Source: Albibacterium sp035514885 (GTDB lineage: Bacteria; Bacteroidota; Bacteroidia; Sphingobacteriales; Sphingobacteriaceae). Taken from it: DNA of 64,000 nt. The notes below the pieces were generated by a model, which saw only the letters and a list, made by a program, of their open reading frames with translations, was not told the origin of the DNA and did not search any database. The stretch is taken from NCBI RefSeq assembly GCF_035514885.1, contig NZ_DATJCH010000012.1, forward strand, positions 248,001 to 312,000. The letters run 5' to 3'. The translations under genes and the position numbers were made by a program. Shown here one piece after another: positions 1 through 8,482 of this stretch; positions within the stretch are counted from its first letter, which is position 1, and each line of letters starts with the position of its first letter.

Positions 1-551
1 TTATCATTGTGGGAGGAGGGATTTCAGCAGTTCAACTGTTGGGTGAGATATCAAAGGTAACTCAAACCACTTGGGTGACTCGAACGGCTCCTGATTTTAG
101 AAGGTATAAATTTACTCTGGAACTGGGGAGGGAGGCTGTTGCGATGGTGGAAAAAAGAGTACGGGAAGGTTTACCGCCAAAATCTGTAGTATCAGTTACC
201 GGACTGCCAATCACTCCGGCTATTGAAGAAATGTTGATCAGTGGAGTAATGAATCGAAAGCCTATGTTCCAAGAAATTACCGAAACAGGTGTTCAATGGG
301 AAGATGGAACAACACTTAGTGCCGATGTTATTTTTTGGAATACCGGTTTTCGGCATTCTTTGGACCATCTTGCTCCATTAAAGCTGATGAATGACAAGAA
401 TGGAATTACAATGTCCGGATCATTGGCGACACAGGTAGCAAGCGACCCAAGGATACATTTAACTGGATATGGCCCGTCAGCTTCTACTATTGGAGCTAAT
501 CGTGCCGGTCGGACAGCTGCCAGAGAGTTGATTGAGTTCCTTGAGTTGTAA
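1..551 (+). CDS. FAD/NAD(P)-dependent oxidoreductase, C-terminal part (5' end outside window)
   Basis: The reading frame is open from base 3 and begins inside the gene with IIVGGGISA, the glycine-rich turn of an NAD(P)-binding Rossmann fold, so the FAD-binding N-terminus lies upstream of the window. The GTG at position 9 is the valine of this motif and not a start. The remaining 183 residues contain the arginine-rich NADP-type loop (WVTRTAPDFRRYK) and a C-terminal FAD-contact segment (HLTGYGPSASTIGANRAGR). This layout fits flavin monooxygenase/ArsO-like or thioredoxin-reductase-like proteins. Closeness to the ars operon makes an ArsO-like role possible, but it is separated by other genes and a terminator, so that is only a guess. 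Confidence 0.75.
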   Translation, partial: IIVGGGISAVQLLGEISKVTQTTWVTRTAPDFRRYKFTLELGREAVAMVEKRVREGLPPKSVVSVTGLPITPAIEEMLISGVMNRKPMFQEITETGVQWEDGTTLSADVIFWNTGFRHSLDHLAPLKLMNDKNGITMSGSLATQVASDPRIHLTGYGPSASTIGANRAGRTAARELIEFLEL

Positions 552-630
552 TAATACACTTATTTGCTAATATTGTTAGTGTAGTTGACGGAAGAGGGTT
601 GATTATGAAAAGGATAACTACTTTTATGAT

Positions 631-849
631 ATGGAAGAAAATTTAGATAATGTTGAAAACGAATTTGCATTTATTCTGTATCAACAACAACTACAGACTG
701 CAGCAGCTACTGAAAGTTTAGCGGCTATGCTCTTAGACGATGAACAATTTAGAGCGTATAAAATGAAAAAACTTGAATTCATGCAGGAGAAAGCATTAAA
801 AATTCAAGAGATTATAAAAAGTGATATAGAGGAATATTACAACAATTAG
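631..849 (+). CDS. small hypothetical protein, 72 aa
   Basis: I do not recognise this protein. It is acidic, has no signal peptide or membrane segment, and is predicted to be largely alpha-helical (Q/A/L-rich centre, K/E-rich C-terminal helix). It follows the oxidoreductase by 79 bases and ends just before a strong hairpin terminator, so it may be the last gene of that transcript. The start at 631 is the only ATG in frame; an upstream ATG at 605 is in another frame and stops after 13 codons. No clear ribosome-binding site is visible. It is kept because of its clean position before a terminator; it could still be a chance frame. Confidence 0.45.
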   Translation: MEENLDNVENEFAFILYQQQLQTAAATESLAAMLLDDEQFRAYKMKKLEFMQEKALKIQEIIKSDIEEYYNN

Positions 850-905
850 TTGGTTTATCATTTCTGAAGATGGTTTTATTCGAGAAATGAAACAATATAA
901 AACAG

Positions 906-938
906 AAAAGCGCTGTAATTTTTAATTACAGCGCTTTT
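906..938. terminator. bidirectional hairpin terminator
   Basis: A perfect 14-bp stem (AAAAGCGCTGTAAT at 906-919 with its complement at 925-938) encloses a 5-base loop. It has A and T runs on both sides, so it can end transcription from the plus-strand gene at 631 and from the minus-strand lipoprotein remnant at 963. Confidence 0.85.
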
Positions 939-962
939 TATGATTGTAAAGTTAGATGGGCC

Positions 963-1185
963 TTATAATTGTGGATATTTATTTGCACAATCAATGCACT
1001 GCAAAACTTCAATTTCTTCTATTGTGATACCTGTAAAATAGCCATCTTGACAACCGTCTTCAACATAACCGCAAGTAGAAATCATTCCGCTATTCTTGTT
1101 CTTCTCATATTGCATGTCGCTTTTATTACAAGACGCAATCAGTGATCCTGTTAGGATAGATAAAGACCCATAAAGTTTTTTTCAT
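963..1185 (-). pseudogene. small lipoprotein gene with a frameshift in an A7 run right after the start codon
   Basis: On the minus strand an ATG (1185-1183) is followed by seven A. As written the frame stops after 19 codons. If one A is removed it reads MKKLYGSLSILTGSLIASC, an almost ideal lipoprotein signal peptide with lipobox IASC, and then runs on through CNKSDMQYEKNKNSG to a stop at 963, giving 73 residues with several further cysteines (STCGYVEDGC, LQCIDC). The interval is 223 bases, one more than a whole number of codons. No other start exists in the long frame, because a TGA directly precedes it. It is a recent frameshift, a slippage-controlled gene, or a sequencing error. I do not recognise the mature protein. 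Confidence 0.7.
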
Positions 1186-1361
1186 AAAAAAGTAATTTAA
1201 AGGTTAGTTCAAATAAGAACGCTGAGGTGTCAAGAATGCTACAAAAAACGGTACTTAAAAGCGAGAGCTTGGGATGGGGTTACTATTATCTTTCAGTAAG
1301 TGGACGGTTTTTTAATTAATGGCAAATTAAATAAAAATTTATTTTAATATTTAATTCATTC

Positions 1362-1377
1362 ATCGTAATATTGCGAT
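1362..1377. promoter_or_regulatory. probable ArsR operator
   Basis: ATCGTAATATTGCGAT is a 16-bp palindrome with a single mismatched pair, ending 6 bases before the arsR start. ArsR/SmtB repressors bind such palindromes over their own promoters and release them when arsenite binds. The assignment rests on symmetry and position. Confidence 0.65.
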
Positions 1378-1383
1378 ATAATT

Positions 1384-1713
1384 ATGGGAATTACAAAGAC
1401 AGAAATCTTCACTGAAGAGCAGAATCAACTTGCAACTTTGTTAAAAGCGATTGCGCATCCTGCACGAATTGCAATTCTGCAACAGATTATTTCTGCAAAT
1501 GCTTGCATTTGTGGAGAACTAGTTGATGAATTAGGGCTTGCACAGGCCACAATCTCGCAGCATTTGAAAGAATTAAAGAATGCAGGCATTATTCAGGGTA
1601 CGATTGAAGGAGTAAAAGTCTGTTATTGCATAGAACCAAAAACTTGGACATTATTGGAATCGTTGCTTGGCAGTTTTCTTGCCTCGTATAAAAACCCGGA
1701 AAGCTGTTGTTAG
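1384..1713 (+). CDS. arsR: ArsR/SmtB-family arsenite-responsive repressor
   Basis: This is a 109-residue winged-helix repressor of normal ArsR length. The helix-turn-helix spans about residues 44-70 (GELVDELGLAQATISQHLKELKNAG). A CIC motif at residues 41-43 lies at the start of the recognition region, where ArsR proteins carry metalloid-binding cysteines. Further cysteines lie at 80 and 82, and the protein ends in CC. It is the first gene of an arsR-DUF6428-arsC-acr3 operon and follows a palindromic operator, so it very likely represses the whole set until As(III) or Sb(III) binds. The start at 1384 is the only one that fits the family length. Confidence 0.9.
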   Translation: MGITKTEIFTEEQNQLATLLKAIAHPARIAILQQIISANACICGELVDELGLAQATISQHLKELKNAGIIQGTIEGVKVCYCIEPKTWTLLESLLGSFLASYKNPESCC

Positions 1714-1759
1714 TTTTTTGAGGCAATTCATCATCGCAATAGTATTATTAATATCAATT

Positions 1760-2227
1760 ATGAAGTTATCAGAAATTAAAACAATACTGGGAAAGGCTGA
1801 GACCGTAAATTTTCAGTTGGAGAACGGGACAAAAGTTCCTGAACATTTCCATGTTACTGAAGTAGGAATTATTACAAAAGACTTTATCGACTGTGGAGGT
1901 AAGGTTCGCCATGAAAAGGTGGCCAATTTCCAACTATGGAATGCAGACGATTATGAGCATCGTTTAAAAGCAGGAAAGTTATTGCACATCATTTCCTTAT
2001 CAGAAAGAGTGTTGGGTATGGATGATTTGGAGATTGAAGTGGAATACCAATCGGGAACAGTTGGTAAATATGATCTTGGTTATGACGGTAATAGTTTTCT
2101 ATTGATTGCTAAGCAGACTGCATGTTTGGCAAACGAAGCCTGTGGGGTTGAAGAAGCTCCAAGAAGAGCAATGGTAAATTTAGTGGCTTCAGCGAATAGT
2201 TGTACTCCGGATGGTGGATGTTGCTAG
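1760..2227 (+). CDS. DUF6428 family protein of the ars operon
   Basis: This 155-residue protein resembles DUF6428 members often found between arsR and arsC in Bacteroidota. The function is unknown. It contains HFHVTEVG, a conserved start of this family, and a cysteine-rich C-terminus (ACLANEACG, then CTPDGGCC) that suggests metalloid binding. The start is placed at ATG 1760. The frame is open further upstream to 1667, but that extension overlaps arsR by 47 bases and adds a stretch unlike the family. It lies 46 bases after arsR and overlaps no gene at its 5' end. An accessory role in arsenite handling is inferred from context only. Confidence 0.8.
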   Translation: MKLSEIKTILGKAETVNFQLENGTKVPEHFHVTEVGIITKDFIDCGGKVRHEKVANFQLWNADDYEHRLKAGKLLHIISLSERVLGMDDLEIEVEYQSGTVGKYDLGYDGNSFLLIAKQTACLANEACGVEEAPRRAMVNLVASANSCTPDGGCC

Positions 2228-2229
2228 TT

Positions 2230-2652
2230 ATGAAAAGAAGAATATTAGTACTCTGCACAGGAAACAGTTGCAGAAGCCAGATTGCTGAAGGTTACCTTCG
2301 ATATTTTGCAGGAGATGAAGCAGAAGTTTTCAGTGCAGGAATAGAGACTCATGAGGTCAACCCAAGGGCTATAGAGATTATGAAACGGGATGGAATTGAT
2401 ATTTCTAAGCACACTTCGAATAATATAGATGATTATAGGGGTATTGACTTCGATTATGTGCTAACTGTTTGTGATAATGCTAAAGAGAATTGTCCGTATT
2501 TTCCGACTAGTGCCATAAAACTGCATTGTAATTTTCCTGATCCTGCGAAGGCACTAGGTTCTGATGAAGAAATTATGGAACAGTTTCGGCAGGTGAGGGA
2601 GTTGATACGAAAATATGCACAGAACTTTGTTAATGAGAATCTAAGACCTTAA
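2230..2652 (+). CDS. arsC: arsenate reductase, thioredoxin-coupled low-molecular-weight phosphatase type
   Basis: The enzyme reduces arsenate to arsenite in the cytoplasm for export by Acr3. The 140 residues begin with the phosphatase P-loop CTGNSCR (C9 to R15) and carry the relay cysteines C81 and C88 in VCDNAKENCP, which match the C10/C82/C89 triad of the Staphylococcus pI258 enzyme. The aspartate loop is present as FPDPAKA. All catalytic residues are intact. The start at ATG 2230, two bases after the DUF6428 stop, is preferred to the longer frame from 2200, which would overlap that gene. acr3 follows after one base. Confidence 0.92.
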   Translation: MKRRILVLCTGNSCRSQIAEGYLRYFAGDEAEVFSAGIETHEVNPRAIEIMKRDGIDISKHTSNNIDDYRGIDFDYVLTVCDNAKENCPYFPTSAIKLHCNFPDPAKALGSDEEIMEQFRQVRELIRKYAQNFVNENLRP

Positions 2653-2653
2653 T

Positions 2654-3742
2654 ATGAGTGCAAACAATTGTTCGCCAGTAATAGAAAGGAAAAAGCTCCG
2701 TTTTCTAGACCACTACCTTACTCTTTGGATATTTATAGCGATGATTATTGGTGTTGGCATAGGTTATTTTAATCCTTCTTCAGCGGTCTTTATTAATTCT
2801 TTCTCAAGTGGAACAACCAATATACCGCTTGCAATCGGGTTGATTTTGATGATGTATCCACCACTTGCAAAAGTCAAATATGAAAAGATGGGTGAGGTAT
2901 TCAAGAATACCAAAGTGCTTGGAATATCATTGATACTAAATTGGGTAATCGGCCCACTGCTTATGTTCTTTTTGGCCATTATCTTTTTGAGAGATTATCC
3001 TGAATATATGGTAGGCTTGATTTTGATCGGACTTGCTCGTTGTATCGCAATGGTGGTGGTATGGAACGAACTGGCCGAAGGCAACCGTGAATACGCAGCC
3101 GGGCTAATAGCCTTGAACAGTATCTTTCAGGTACTTTTGTATAGTGTTTTTGCATACGTTTTTATTACCGTTTTGCCCCCATATTTCGGACTGAATAGTT
3201 TGGAAGTAAATATTACTATTGGCGAGATAGCAAAGAGTGTTGGGATTTATCTAGGTCTGCCTTTTGCGATGGGTATAATTTCCAGGTATCTCTTAATCAA
3301 ACTAAAGGGTGAAGAATGGTTTCAGCATAGGTTTGTACCATTCATATCGCCGATTACTTTGATTGCTTTGCTTTTTACTATTGTAATTATGTTCAGCCTT
3401 AAAGGTAACTTGATTGTTCAGATTCCAACGGATGCAATACGAATTGCGATACCACTTTTCCTATATTTCTCCATTATGTTCTTAATCAGCTTTTTTGCTG
3501 GAAAATACTTTGGTGCCGATTATTCAAGAAGCACTTCTATAGCATTTACTGCAACTGGAAACAATTTTGAGCTCGCTATTGCAGTAGCTATTGGTGTTTT
3601 TGGTATCAATTCAGGTCAGGCATTTGCCGGTGTGATTGGTCCGTTAGTGGAAGTTCCTGCTTTAATAGCATTGGTCAACCTCGCTTTCTGGTTTCGGAAG
3701 AGATATTTTTCCGAGGATGGAGCTTTAGTAAAAAAACTTTGA
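2654..3742 (+). CDS. acr3: ACR3-family arsenite efflux transporter
   Basis: A 362-residue inner-membrane protein with about ten hydrophobic segments extrudes arsenite. It shows the ACR3 signature GLARCIAMVVVWNELAEG, with the conserved transport cysteine at residue 130, and GVIGPLVEVPALIAL near the C-terminus containing the conserved glutamate. It begins one base after arsC, is the last gene of the ars operon, and runs into a hairpin terminator. The length is normal for the family. ArsB is excluded because ArsB lacks this cysteine-containing fourth-helix motif. Confidence 0.93.
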   Translation: MSANNCSPVIERKKLRFLDHYLTLWIFIAMIIGVGIGYFNPSSAVFINSFSSGTTNIPLAIGLILMMYPPLAKVKYEKMGEVFKNTKVLGISLILNWVIGPLLMFFLAIIFLRDYPEYMVGLILIGLARCIAMVVVWNELAEGNREYAAGLIALNSIFQVLLYSVFAYVFITVLPPYFGLNSLEVNITIGEIAKSVGIYLGLPFAMGIISRYLLIKLKGEEWFQHRFVPFISPITLIALLFTIVIMFSLKGNLIVQIPTDAIRIAIPLFLYFSIMFLISFFAGKYFGADYSRSTSIAFTATGNNFELAIAVAIGVFGINSGQAFAGVIGPLVEVPALIALVNLAFWFRKRYFSEDGALVKKL

Positions 3743-3773
3743 TCGGTCTGACTATTAAGCAGAACGATCAAAG
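3737..3773. terminator. bidirectional terminator between the ars and pentonate operons
   Basis: The stem CTTTGATCG (3737-3745) pairs with CGATCAAAG (3765-3773) and continues with TCTG/CAGA after one mismatch. An A run precedes it and a T-rich stretch follows, so it serves both converging transcripts. It overlaps the acr3 stop codon. Confidence 0.8.
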
Positions 3774-3788
3774 TTTAAATAGGCTTTT

Positions 3789-5366
3789 TTATCTCTTATA
3801 ATCGCCATTAAATAATCTCATAATCCCTAAAGGATTATCAGTTTTTAATTCATCTGGTAATAGATTCTCAGGGAAATTCTGATAACATACCGGACGTGTA
3901 AAACGATGAATAGCTGCTGTTCCAACTGATGTTGAACGGCTGTTGGTAGTCGCCGGAAATGGTCCACCATGCACCATAGCATGGCATACTTCAACACCAG
4001 TAGGGAAATCATTTATAATTAATCTGCCAACCTTTTGTTCTAAAACATCTATTAGGTCGGTATAATTATTTAAATCATTTTCGGTTCCAAAAAGCGTTGC
4101 TGTTAAATGACCTTTCATTTTCTTTGCCGACGTTAATAGTTCTTCTTTAGAATCTGCAACAACACTGATAGTTGATGGTCCGAAGTTTTCTTCTTCAAAA
4201 TAATCTTTAGAAATAAAGCTTTTAGCCGTAGTTTCAAATAAATGGGCACTTCCTTTAAATCCCTCTGAGCTGAATTTTCCTTTGGCTACCAATTTTACGT
4301 CAAGCTTATTACTGGCTAAACTCTCAATTCCGTTATCAAATGCAGATTTAATGCCTTTGTTTAACATGACACCAGCTTCTGCTTCTTCAAAGTGTTTTGC
4401 TGTCAGTTTCTGAAAGTTTTGTAGGTTTTCGTCATTATTCAAAAACACCAAACCTGGATTTGTACAAAACTGCCCTGTCCCTAATGTTACGGAGTTTGTT
4501 AATCCTTTAGCAATCTCTTCTGAACGTGCTTTCAAAGCTTCAGGGAGAATAAAAACAGGATTTGTACTACCCATTTCTGAATACACAGGAATAGGTTCAT
4601 CCCGGTTATTAGCTGCCTGAAAAATAGCTATGCCTCCTTTGGTAGATCCCGTAAAACCAATTGCTTTAATATGAGGATGGTTTACAATAGCCATACCCAC
4701 TTCTATAGAACCGTGTACCATTGAAAAAACACCCTTTGGCATACCAGTTTTTTCCGCAGCTTTATTAATAGCCATAGCTATCATCTCACAAGTTCCCGGA
4801 TGTGAAGGATGACCTTTTACAACAACGGGGCAACCACTTGCTAAGGCTGATGCAGTGTCTCCTCCGGCTACTGAAAAAGCGAGTGGAAAATTACTAGCTC
4901 CGAAAACGCCTACTGCGCCTAATGGCTTTTGCATATATCTGATATCAGCTCTAGGTAATGGTTGTCTATCTGGTAATGCAGGGTCTATTCTGGCATCAAC
5001 CCAAGAGCCTTCACGCAGAACAGTTGCAAATAATTTTAATTGTCCCATGGTTCTGCCACGTTCACCGGTTATTCTTCCTATTGGTAAACCTGATTCTGCA
5101 GAGCAATATGTTATTAATTCATCTCCAAGATTTAGAATTTCATCAGCAATGGCGTCTAAAAACAACGCTTTTTCCTCTCCACTTTTCTTACGATATATAG
5201 CAAATGCTTCATGAGCTTTTAATGCTGCTTCATTTGTTTCATCTATGGTTGCTTCATAAAATGTTGTTTCTAATTCTGTAGCATCAGATGGGTTGATACC
5301 TTTGAATGTTGTTCTCCCATTTGATGAAAGCGATCCGGCTATATAATTTTTTCCTGTTAATATCAT
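3789..5366 (-). CDS. 2,5-dioxovalerate (alpha-ketoglutarate semialdehyde) dehydrogenase
   Basis: This is a 525-residue NAD(P)-dependent aldehyde dehydrogenase. The nucleophile cysteine lies in GTGQFCTNPG (around residue 305) and the general-base glutamate in YSEMGSTNPVF, both typical of the ketoglutarate-semialdehyde branch; the glycine turn FTGSTKGG is also present. It would catalyse the last step of pentonate oxidation to 2-oxoglutarate. It is the final gene of the six-gene minus-strand operon, 19 bases after the esterase, and ends at the shared terminator. Substrate choice is inferred from the family and from the two dehydratases upstream. Confidence 0.88.
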   Translation of the reverse strand: MILTGKNYIAGSLSSNGRTTFKGINPSDATELETTFYEATIDETNEAALKAHEAFAIYRKKSGEEKALFLDAIADEILNLGDELITYCSAESGLPIGRITGERGRTMGQLKLFATVLREGSWVDARIDPALPDRQPLPRADIRYMQKPLGAVGVFGASNFPLAFSVAGGDTASALASGCPVVVKGHPSHPGTCEMIAMAINKAAEKTGMPKGVFSMVHGSIEVGMAIVNHPHIKAIGFTGSTKGGIAIFQAANNRDEPIPVYSEMGSTNPVFILPEALKARSEEIAKGLTNSVTLGTGQFCTNPGLVFLNNDENLQNFQKLTAKHFEEAEAGVMLNKGIKSAFDNGIESLASNKLDVKLVAKGKFSSEGFKGSAHLFETTAKSFISKDYFEEENFGPSTISVVADSKEELLTSAKKMKGHLTATLFGTENDLNNYTDLIDVLEQKVGRLIINDFPTGVEVCHAMVHGGPFPATTNSRSTSVGTAAIHRFTRPVCYQNFPENLLPDELKTDNPLGIMRLFNGDYKR

Positions 5367-5385
5367 TTTGTAATTTTTATAATTT

Positions 5386-6264
5386 CTATTCTGTTTTATA
5401 ATCCGACCATAACCATTTTAGTGCTTCTGGAAGTACACTTCCACCATGTTTTCCATTGTGGCCACCCGTTCCTGTTACAAATATATAATTATAAGATTTA
5501 TACGCTAGGGATGAGGCCATTTGTTGGTTGGCAAGCCACCAATTTCCATGCTCATTATTTAGATCATTAGAACCATCCTGAAGATACACCTTGATATTCT
5601 TTTTCGGAGTTTTCCTAATCATGGCTTCGTAGTTGTGACCTCCGCGGATGTTTGTGAAACTTCCAAAATGGCTCATGACTTTAGAGAAATAATCGGGACG
5701 TTCCCAAGCCACCGTAAAGGCACAAATACCTCCGGAAGATAATCCGGCAATGGCTCTCATTTGCGGATTGGTGGTTATGTTATATGTTTTGCTTATTTCT
5801 GGTATTAGTTCTTCAATAAGGAACCGTGCATACGTATCATTTAAACTATCATATTCAATACTTCGGTTGCTAGCATCAAATGGATTTCCGGGTAACTCAG
5901 AACTTTTATGACCGGGGTTTATAAATAGTCCTATAGTAATGGGCATTTCTTTTTTATATATGAGGTTGTCAAATACGATAGGAACCCGAAAGTCACCTGT
6001 TTCATTAACGTAGGCAATGCCGTCTTGAAAAACCATTAAAGCGGCAGCTTCATTTGGATCATATTGTTCGGGAACATACAGATAATACTCCCTGATCGTG
6101 CCTTCCAATAGATTGCTTTTCCATACGAATTTGGTTACTGTCCCTCTAGGAACACCTTCATGCCGTTTAGAATCTTCACCAAGGCTGTATGTCTCAGTTT
6201 GTCCAAAACTTGCGTGAAAAGTTAGTATGCTCAAAAAGAAAAAAGCAACCTTTACTAGTGTCAT
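5386..6264 (-). CDS. secreted CE1/enterochelin-esterase-like hydrolase
   Basis: A 292-residue alpha/beta hydrolase of the putative-esterase family (PF00756 type) with a Sec signal peptide ending near FHASFGQ (residue 21). The nucleophile elbow is GLSSGG (174-179, S176) and the C-terminal histidine is in GTGGHNGKHGG. The start codon overlaps the stop of the upstream dehydratase gene as ATGA, which implies translational coupling. In a xylan operon such enzymes commonly remove acetyl or feruloyl groups from xylan. A sugar-lactonase role cannot be excluded, since the operon lacks an obvious lactonase. Confidence 0.78.
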   Translation of the reverse strand: MTLVKVAFFFLSILTFHASFGQTETYSLGEDSKRHEGVPRGTVTKFVWKSNLLEGTIREYYLYVPEQYDPNEAAALMVFQDGIAYVNETGDFRVPIVFDNLIYKKEMPITIGLFINPGHKSSELPGNPFDASNRSIEYDSLNDTYARFLIEELIPEISKTYNITTNPQMRAIAGLSSGGICAFTVAWERPDYFSKVMSHFGSFTNIRGGHNYEAMIRKTPKKNIKVYLQDGSNDLNNEHGNWWLANQQMASSLAYKSYNYIFVTGTGGHNGKHGGSVLPEALKWLWSDYKTE

Positions 6265-7094
6265 TTTACATAATTAACTAAGGTACCTATAGAGTTTATT
6301 GAGATGTTAATTTCATCGCCACTTTTCAATGTAAAAGCGGTTGTTGGGACAATACCCGTACCGGTCATTAAGAAACTACCGTATTTAAAAGAACATTCTT
6401 TATAGAGGTATGAAACCAAATCTTCGAACTTACGTTTAATCTTATTTATTTCGATAACGCCTTCAAAAACCGTTTGTCCATTTCTATTGATTTTCATGGC
6501 GATTTCAGTATCTAAAGGAAGGGCTTCTTTTGTTAGATATATACATGGTCCTAAACCAGCACAGGCATCATATGTTTTAGCTTGTGGCAGGTATAAAGGG
6601 TTTTCTCCCTCGATACTTCTTGAACTCATGTCATTACCAATTGTATAACCAATTATTTTGCCAGAAGAGGTAATAGCTAATGTTAATTCCGGTTCTGGCA
6701 CATCCCATGTAGAGTCTTTCCTAATGTTTACCTTTCCCCCGGATGGTACCGTTCTATTGACAGTTGCTTTAAAAAACAATTCTGGTCTGTCTGCATTGTA
6801 AACGCGCTCATAATAGTCGCCTCCGCCTGCATCTTTACTTTCTTCTTGTCTTCCTAATTTACTATTGAAATAGGTAACTCCACTTGCCCATAGTTCTTGG
6901 CTTTGCATAGGCACTAATAAATGAGCTGCTATAATATCTTCGGCATTATCAATGGTTGAACCTTGCTTAACAATATCTTGAACTTTGTCGTATAGATTGT
7001 CATTATTAAAGAAATCATCCCAATTGTCATTTACCAAATAAAATGATTTGTCGGATTGAATTAAGATCCCTTTCGTTGTATTGTAAATTCTCAT
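6261..7094 (-). CDS. fumarylacetoacetate-hydrolase-fold 2-keto-3-deoxypentonate dehydratase
   Basis: A 277-residue FAH-fold enzyme. The metal-binding glutamates lie in DVPEPELTL, and the long conserved run GNDMSSRSIEGENPLYL with AKTYDACAGLGP closely resembles 2-keto-3-deoxy-D-arabinonate dehydratases of archaea and bacteria. It would convert 2-keto-3-deoxypentonate to 2-oxoglutarate semialdehyde. The gene abuts the gntP stop with no gap and overlaps the esterase start by four bases. The neighbours (an IlvD/Edd dehydratase and a semialdehyde dehydrogenase) fit the same route precisely. Confidence 0.88.
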   Translation of the reverse strand: MRIYNTTKGILIQSDKSFYLVNDNWDDFFNNDNLYDKVQDIVKQGSTIDNAEDIIAAHLLVPMQSQELWASGVTYFNSKLGRQEESKDAGGGDYYERVYNADRPELFFKATVNRTVPSGGKVNIRKDSTWDVPEPELTLAITSSGKIIGYTIGNDMSSRSIEGENPLYLPQAKTYDACAGLGPCIYLTKEALPLDTEIAMKINRNGQTVFEGVIEINKIKRKFEDLVSYLYKECSFKYGSFLMTGTGIVPTTAFTLKSGDEINISINSIGTLVNYVK

Positions 7095-8444
7095 TTACCC
7101 TAAGATTAAATATGTTAAAAATAATAAAATTGCTGCTGATACTCCTAAAACAGCAGTACCTAATGTATGAAATCGATAACCCGTTTTGACATCCATGCCC
7201 GAAAATTGGGTAACCACCCAAAAGAAACTATCATTGGCATGTGAAACTACAGCGGATCCAGCACCAATAGCAATAACAACCATGGCTTTGTGCATTTCAG
7301 TTTCAAAACCTAAGGTTCCCATCATGGGGGCTAATATGGAAGCTGTTGTTATCAAGGCTACTGTTGAGGAGCCTTGGGCCGTTTTTATAGAGGCTGCTAA
7401 TAGGAAAGGTAACCAAATGTTGATATTGATTTGAGATAATGTATCTCCTAGGGTGACTGCTATTCCTGAATCGCGTAATACCTGACCAAAAATACCTCCT
7501 GCACCTGTAATTAATATAATTGAAGATGCTGATACTAATGCTTTTCCAATCCATCCATCTGTAGAAAACATTTCTGAGCTTAATTTCTTGGGGAGTATTA
7601 ATGATAGAAAAGCTCCAATTAATAAAGCCATAAAAGGTTCTCCTAGAAATGCTAAAATTTTGATTCCCAGTGGGAATGTTTCAAAGTCTTCTGCTTTATA
7701 ACCAAAAGTCGAGGACAATAATGATGCAATAACTATTAAAATAATGGGAACAAAAATGGGGATGACCGATTTGATTACACTGGGTTTAGATTTAAATTGG
7801 ATGGCTATTTCTTCTTCAGAAATTTCGGGGTTGGGATCAATATAGGTTTTTGAAACATATTTCTTAATAAAAATAAGAGATATGGCCAATGCACCTAAAC
7901 TGATGGGGATTCCCAATAGCATTACTAAGCCTAAATCTGCGCTTAAATAATAAGCTGCCGCTACGGGCCCAGGTGTTGGAGGAATTAAAACATGTGATGC
8001 TGTTAGGCCAAGTGCTAAAGCAATGGCAGCTCCAGCTAAAGAAATCCCTGCTTTTTTCGATAAACTTTTATTTAATGGTGACAGTAACATAAAGCCACTA
8101 TCAGCAAAAACTGGTATAGAAACGAACCACCCAATTAGACCCATGGCTAAGGGGATCTTTTTCTTTCCGGTGAATTTCAATACTTTTTCTGCCAGGGTAT
8201 AGGCACCTCCAGAATTCTCTAAAAAAGCTCCTATAATAACACCCAGAATGATAATCATTCCAATACCACCTAATGTATTTCCAAAGCCGCTATTTACAGA
8301 CTTAATAATTTGATTTAACGGCATTCCTACAACGACACCATACAGAATAGCTACTAAAAGTAGTACTACAAATGGGTGGATTTTTAGCTTAGAGGTAAGG
8401 TATACAATCAGTAATACGCTGATTAATAAATAGATGATTTCCAT
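7095..8444 (-). CDS. GntP-family gluconate/aldonate permease
   Basis: A 449-residue inner-membrane transporter with at least eleven hydrophobic helices. Recognisable GntP segments are IGAFLENSGGAYTLAEKVL, PVFADSGFMLLSPL and LIPPTPGPVAAAYYL. GntP proteins import aldonates by proton symport. Its place between the two dehydratases suggests that the imported substrate is a pentonate such as xylonate or arabinonate, not gluconate. It is spaced 38 bases from the dehydratase upstream and zero from the one downstream. Confidence 0.88.
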   Translation of the reverse strand: MEIIYLLISVLLIVYLTSKLKIHPFVVLLLVAILYGVVVGMPLNQIIKSVNSGFGNTLGGIGMIIILGVIIGAFLENSGGAYTLAEKVLKFTGKKKIPLAMGLIGWFVSIPVFADSGFMLLSPLNKSLSKKAGISLAGAAIALALGLTASHVLIPPTPGPVAAAYYLSADLGLVMLLGIPISLGALAISLIFIKKYVSKTYIDPNPEISEEEIAIQFKSKPSVIKSVIPIFVPIILIVIASLLSSTFGYKAEDFETFPLGIKILAFLGEPFMALLIGAFLSLILPKKLSSEMFSTDGWIGKALVSASSIILITGAGGIFGQVLRDSGIAVTLGDTLSQININIWLPFLLAASIKTAQGSSTVALITTASILAPMMGTLGFETEMHKAMVVIAIGAGSAVVSHANDSFFWVVTQFSGMDVKTGYRFHTLGTAVLGVSAAILLFLTYLILG

Positions 8445-8482
8445 GTGTTATTTCAGTAGTTTATAATTGGTTAGCTTTTAGA

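Noticed and set aside
1667..1759. N-terminal extension of the DUF6428 protein
   Set aside because: It overlaps the arsR coding end and adds a hydrophobic stretch not typical of the family; ATG 1760 gives the expected start.
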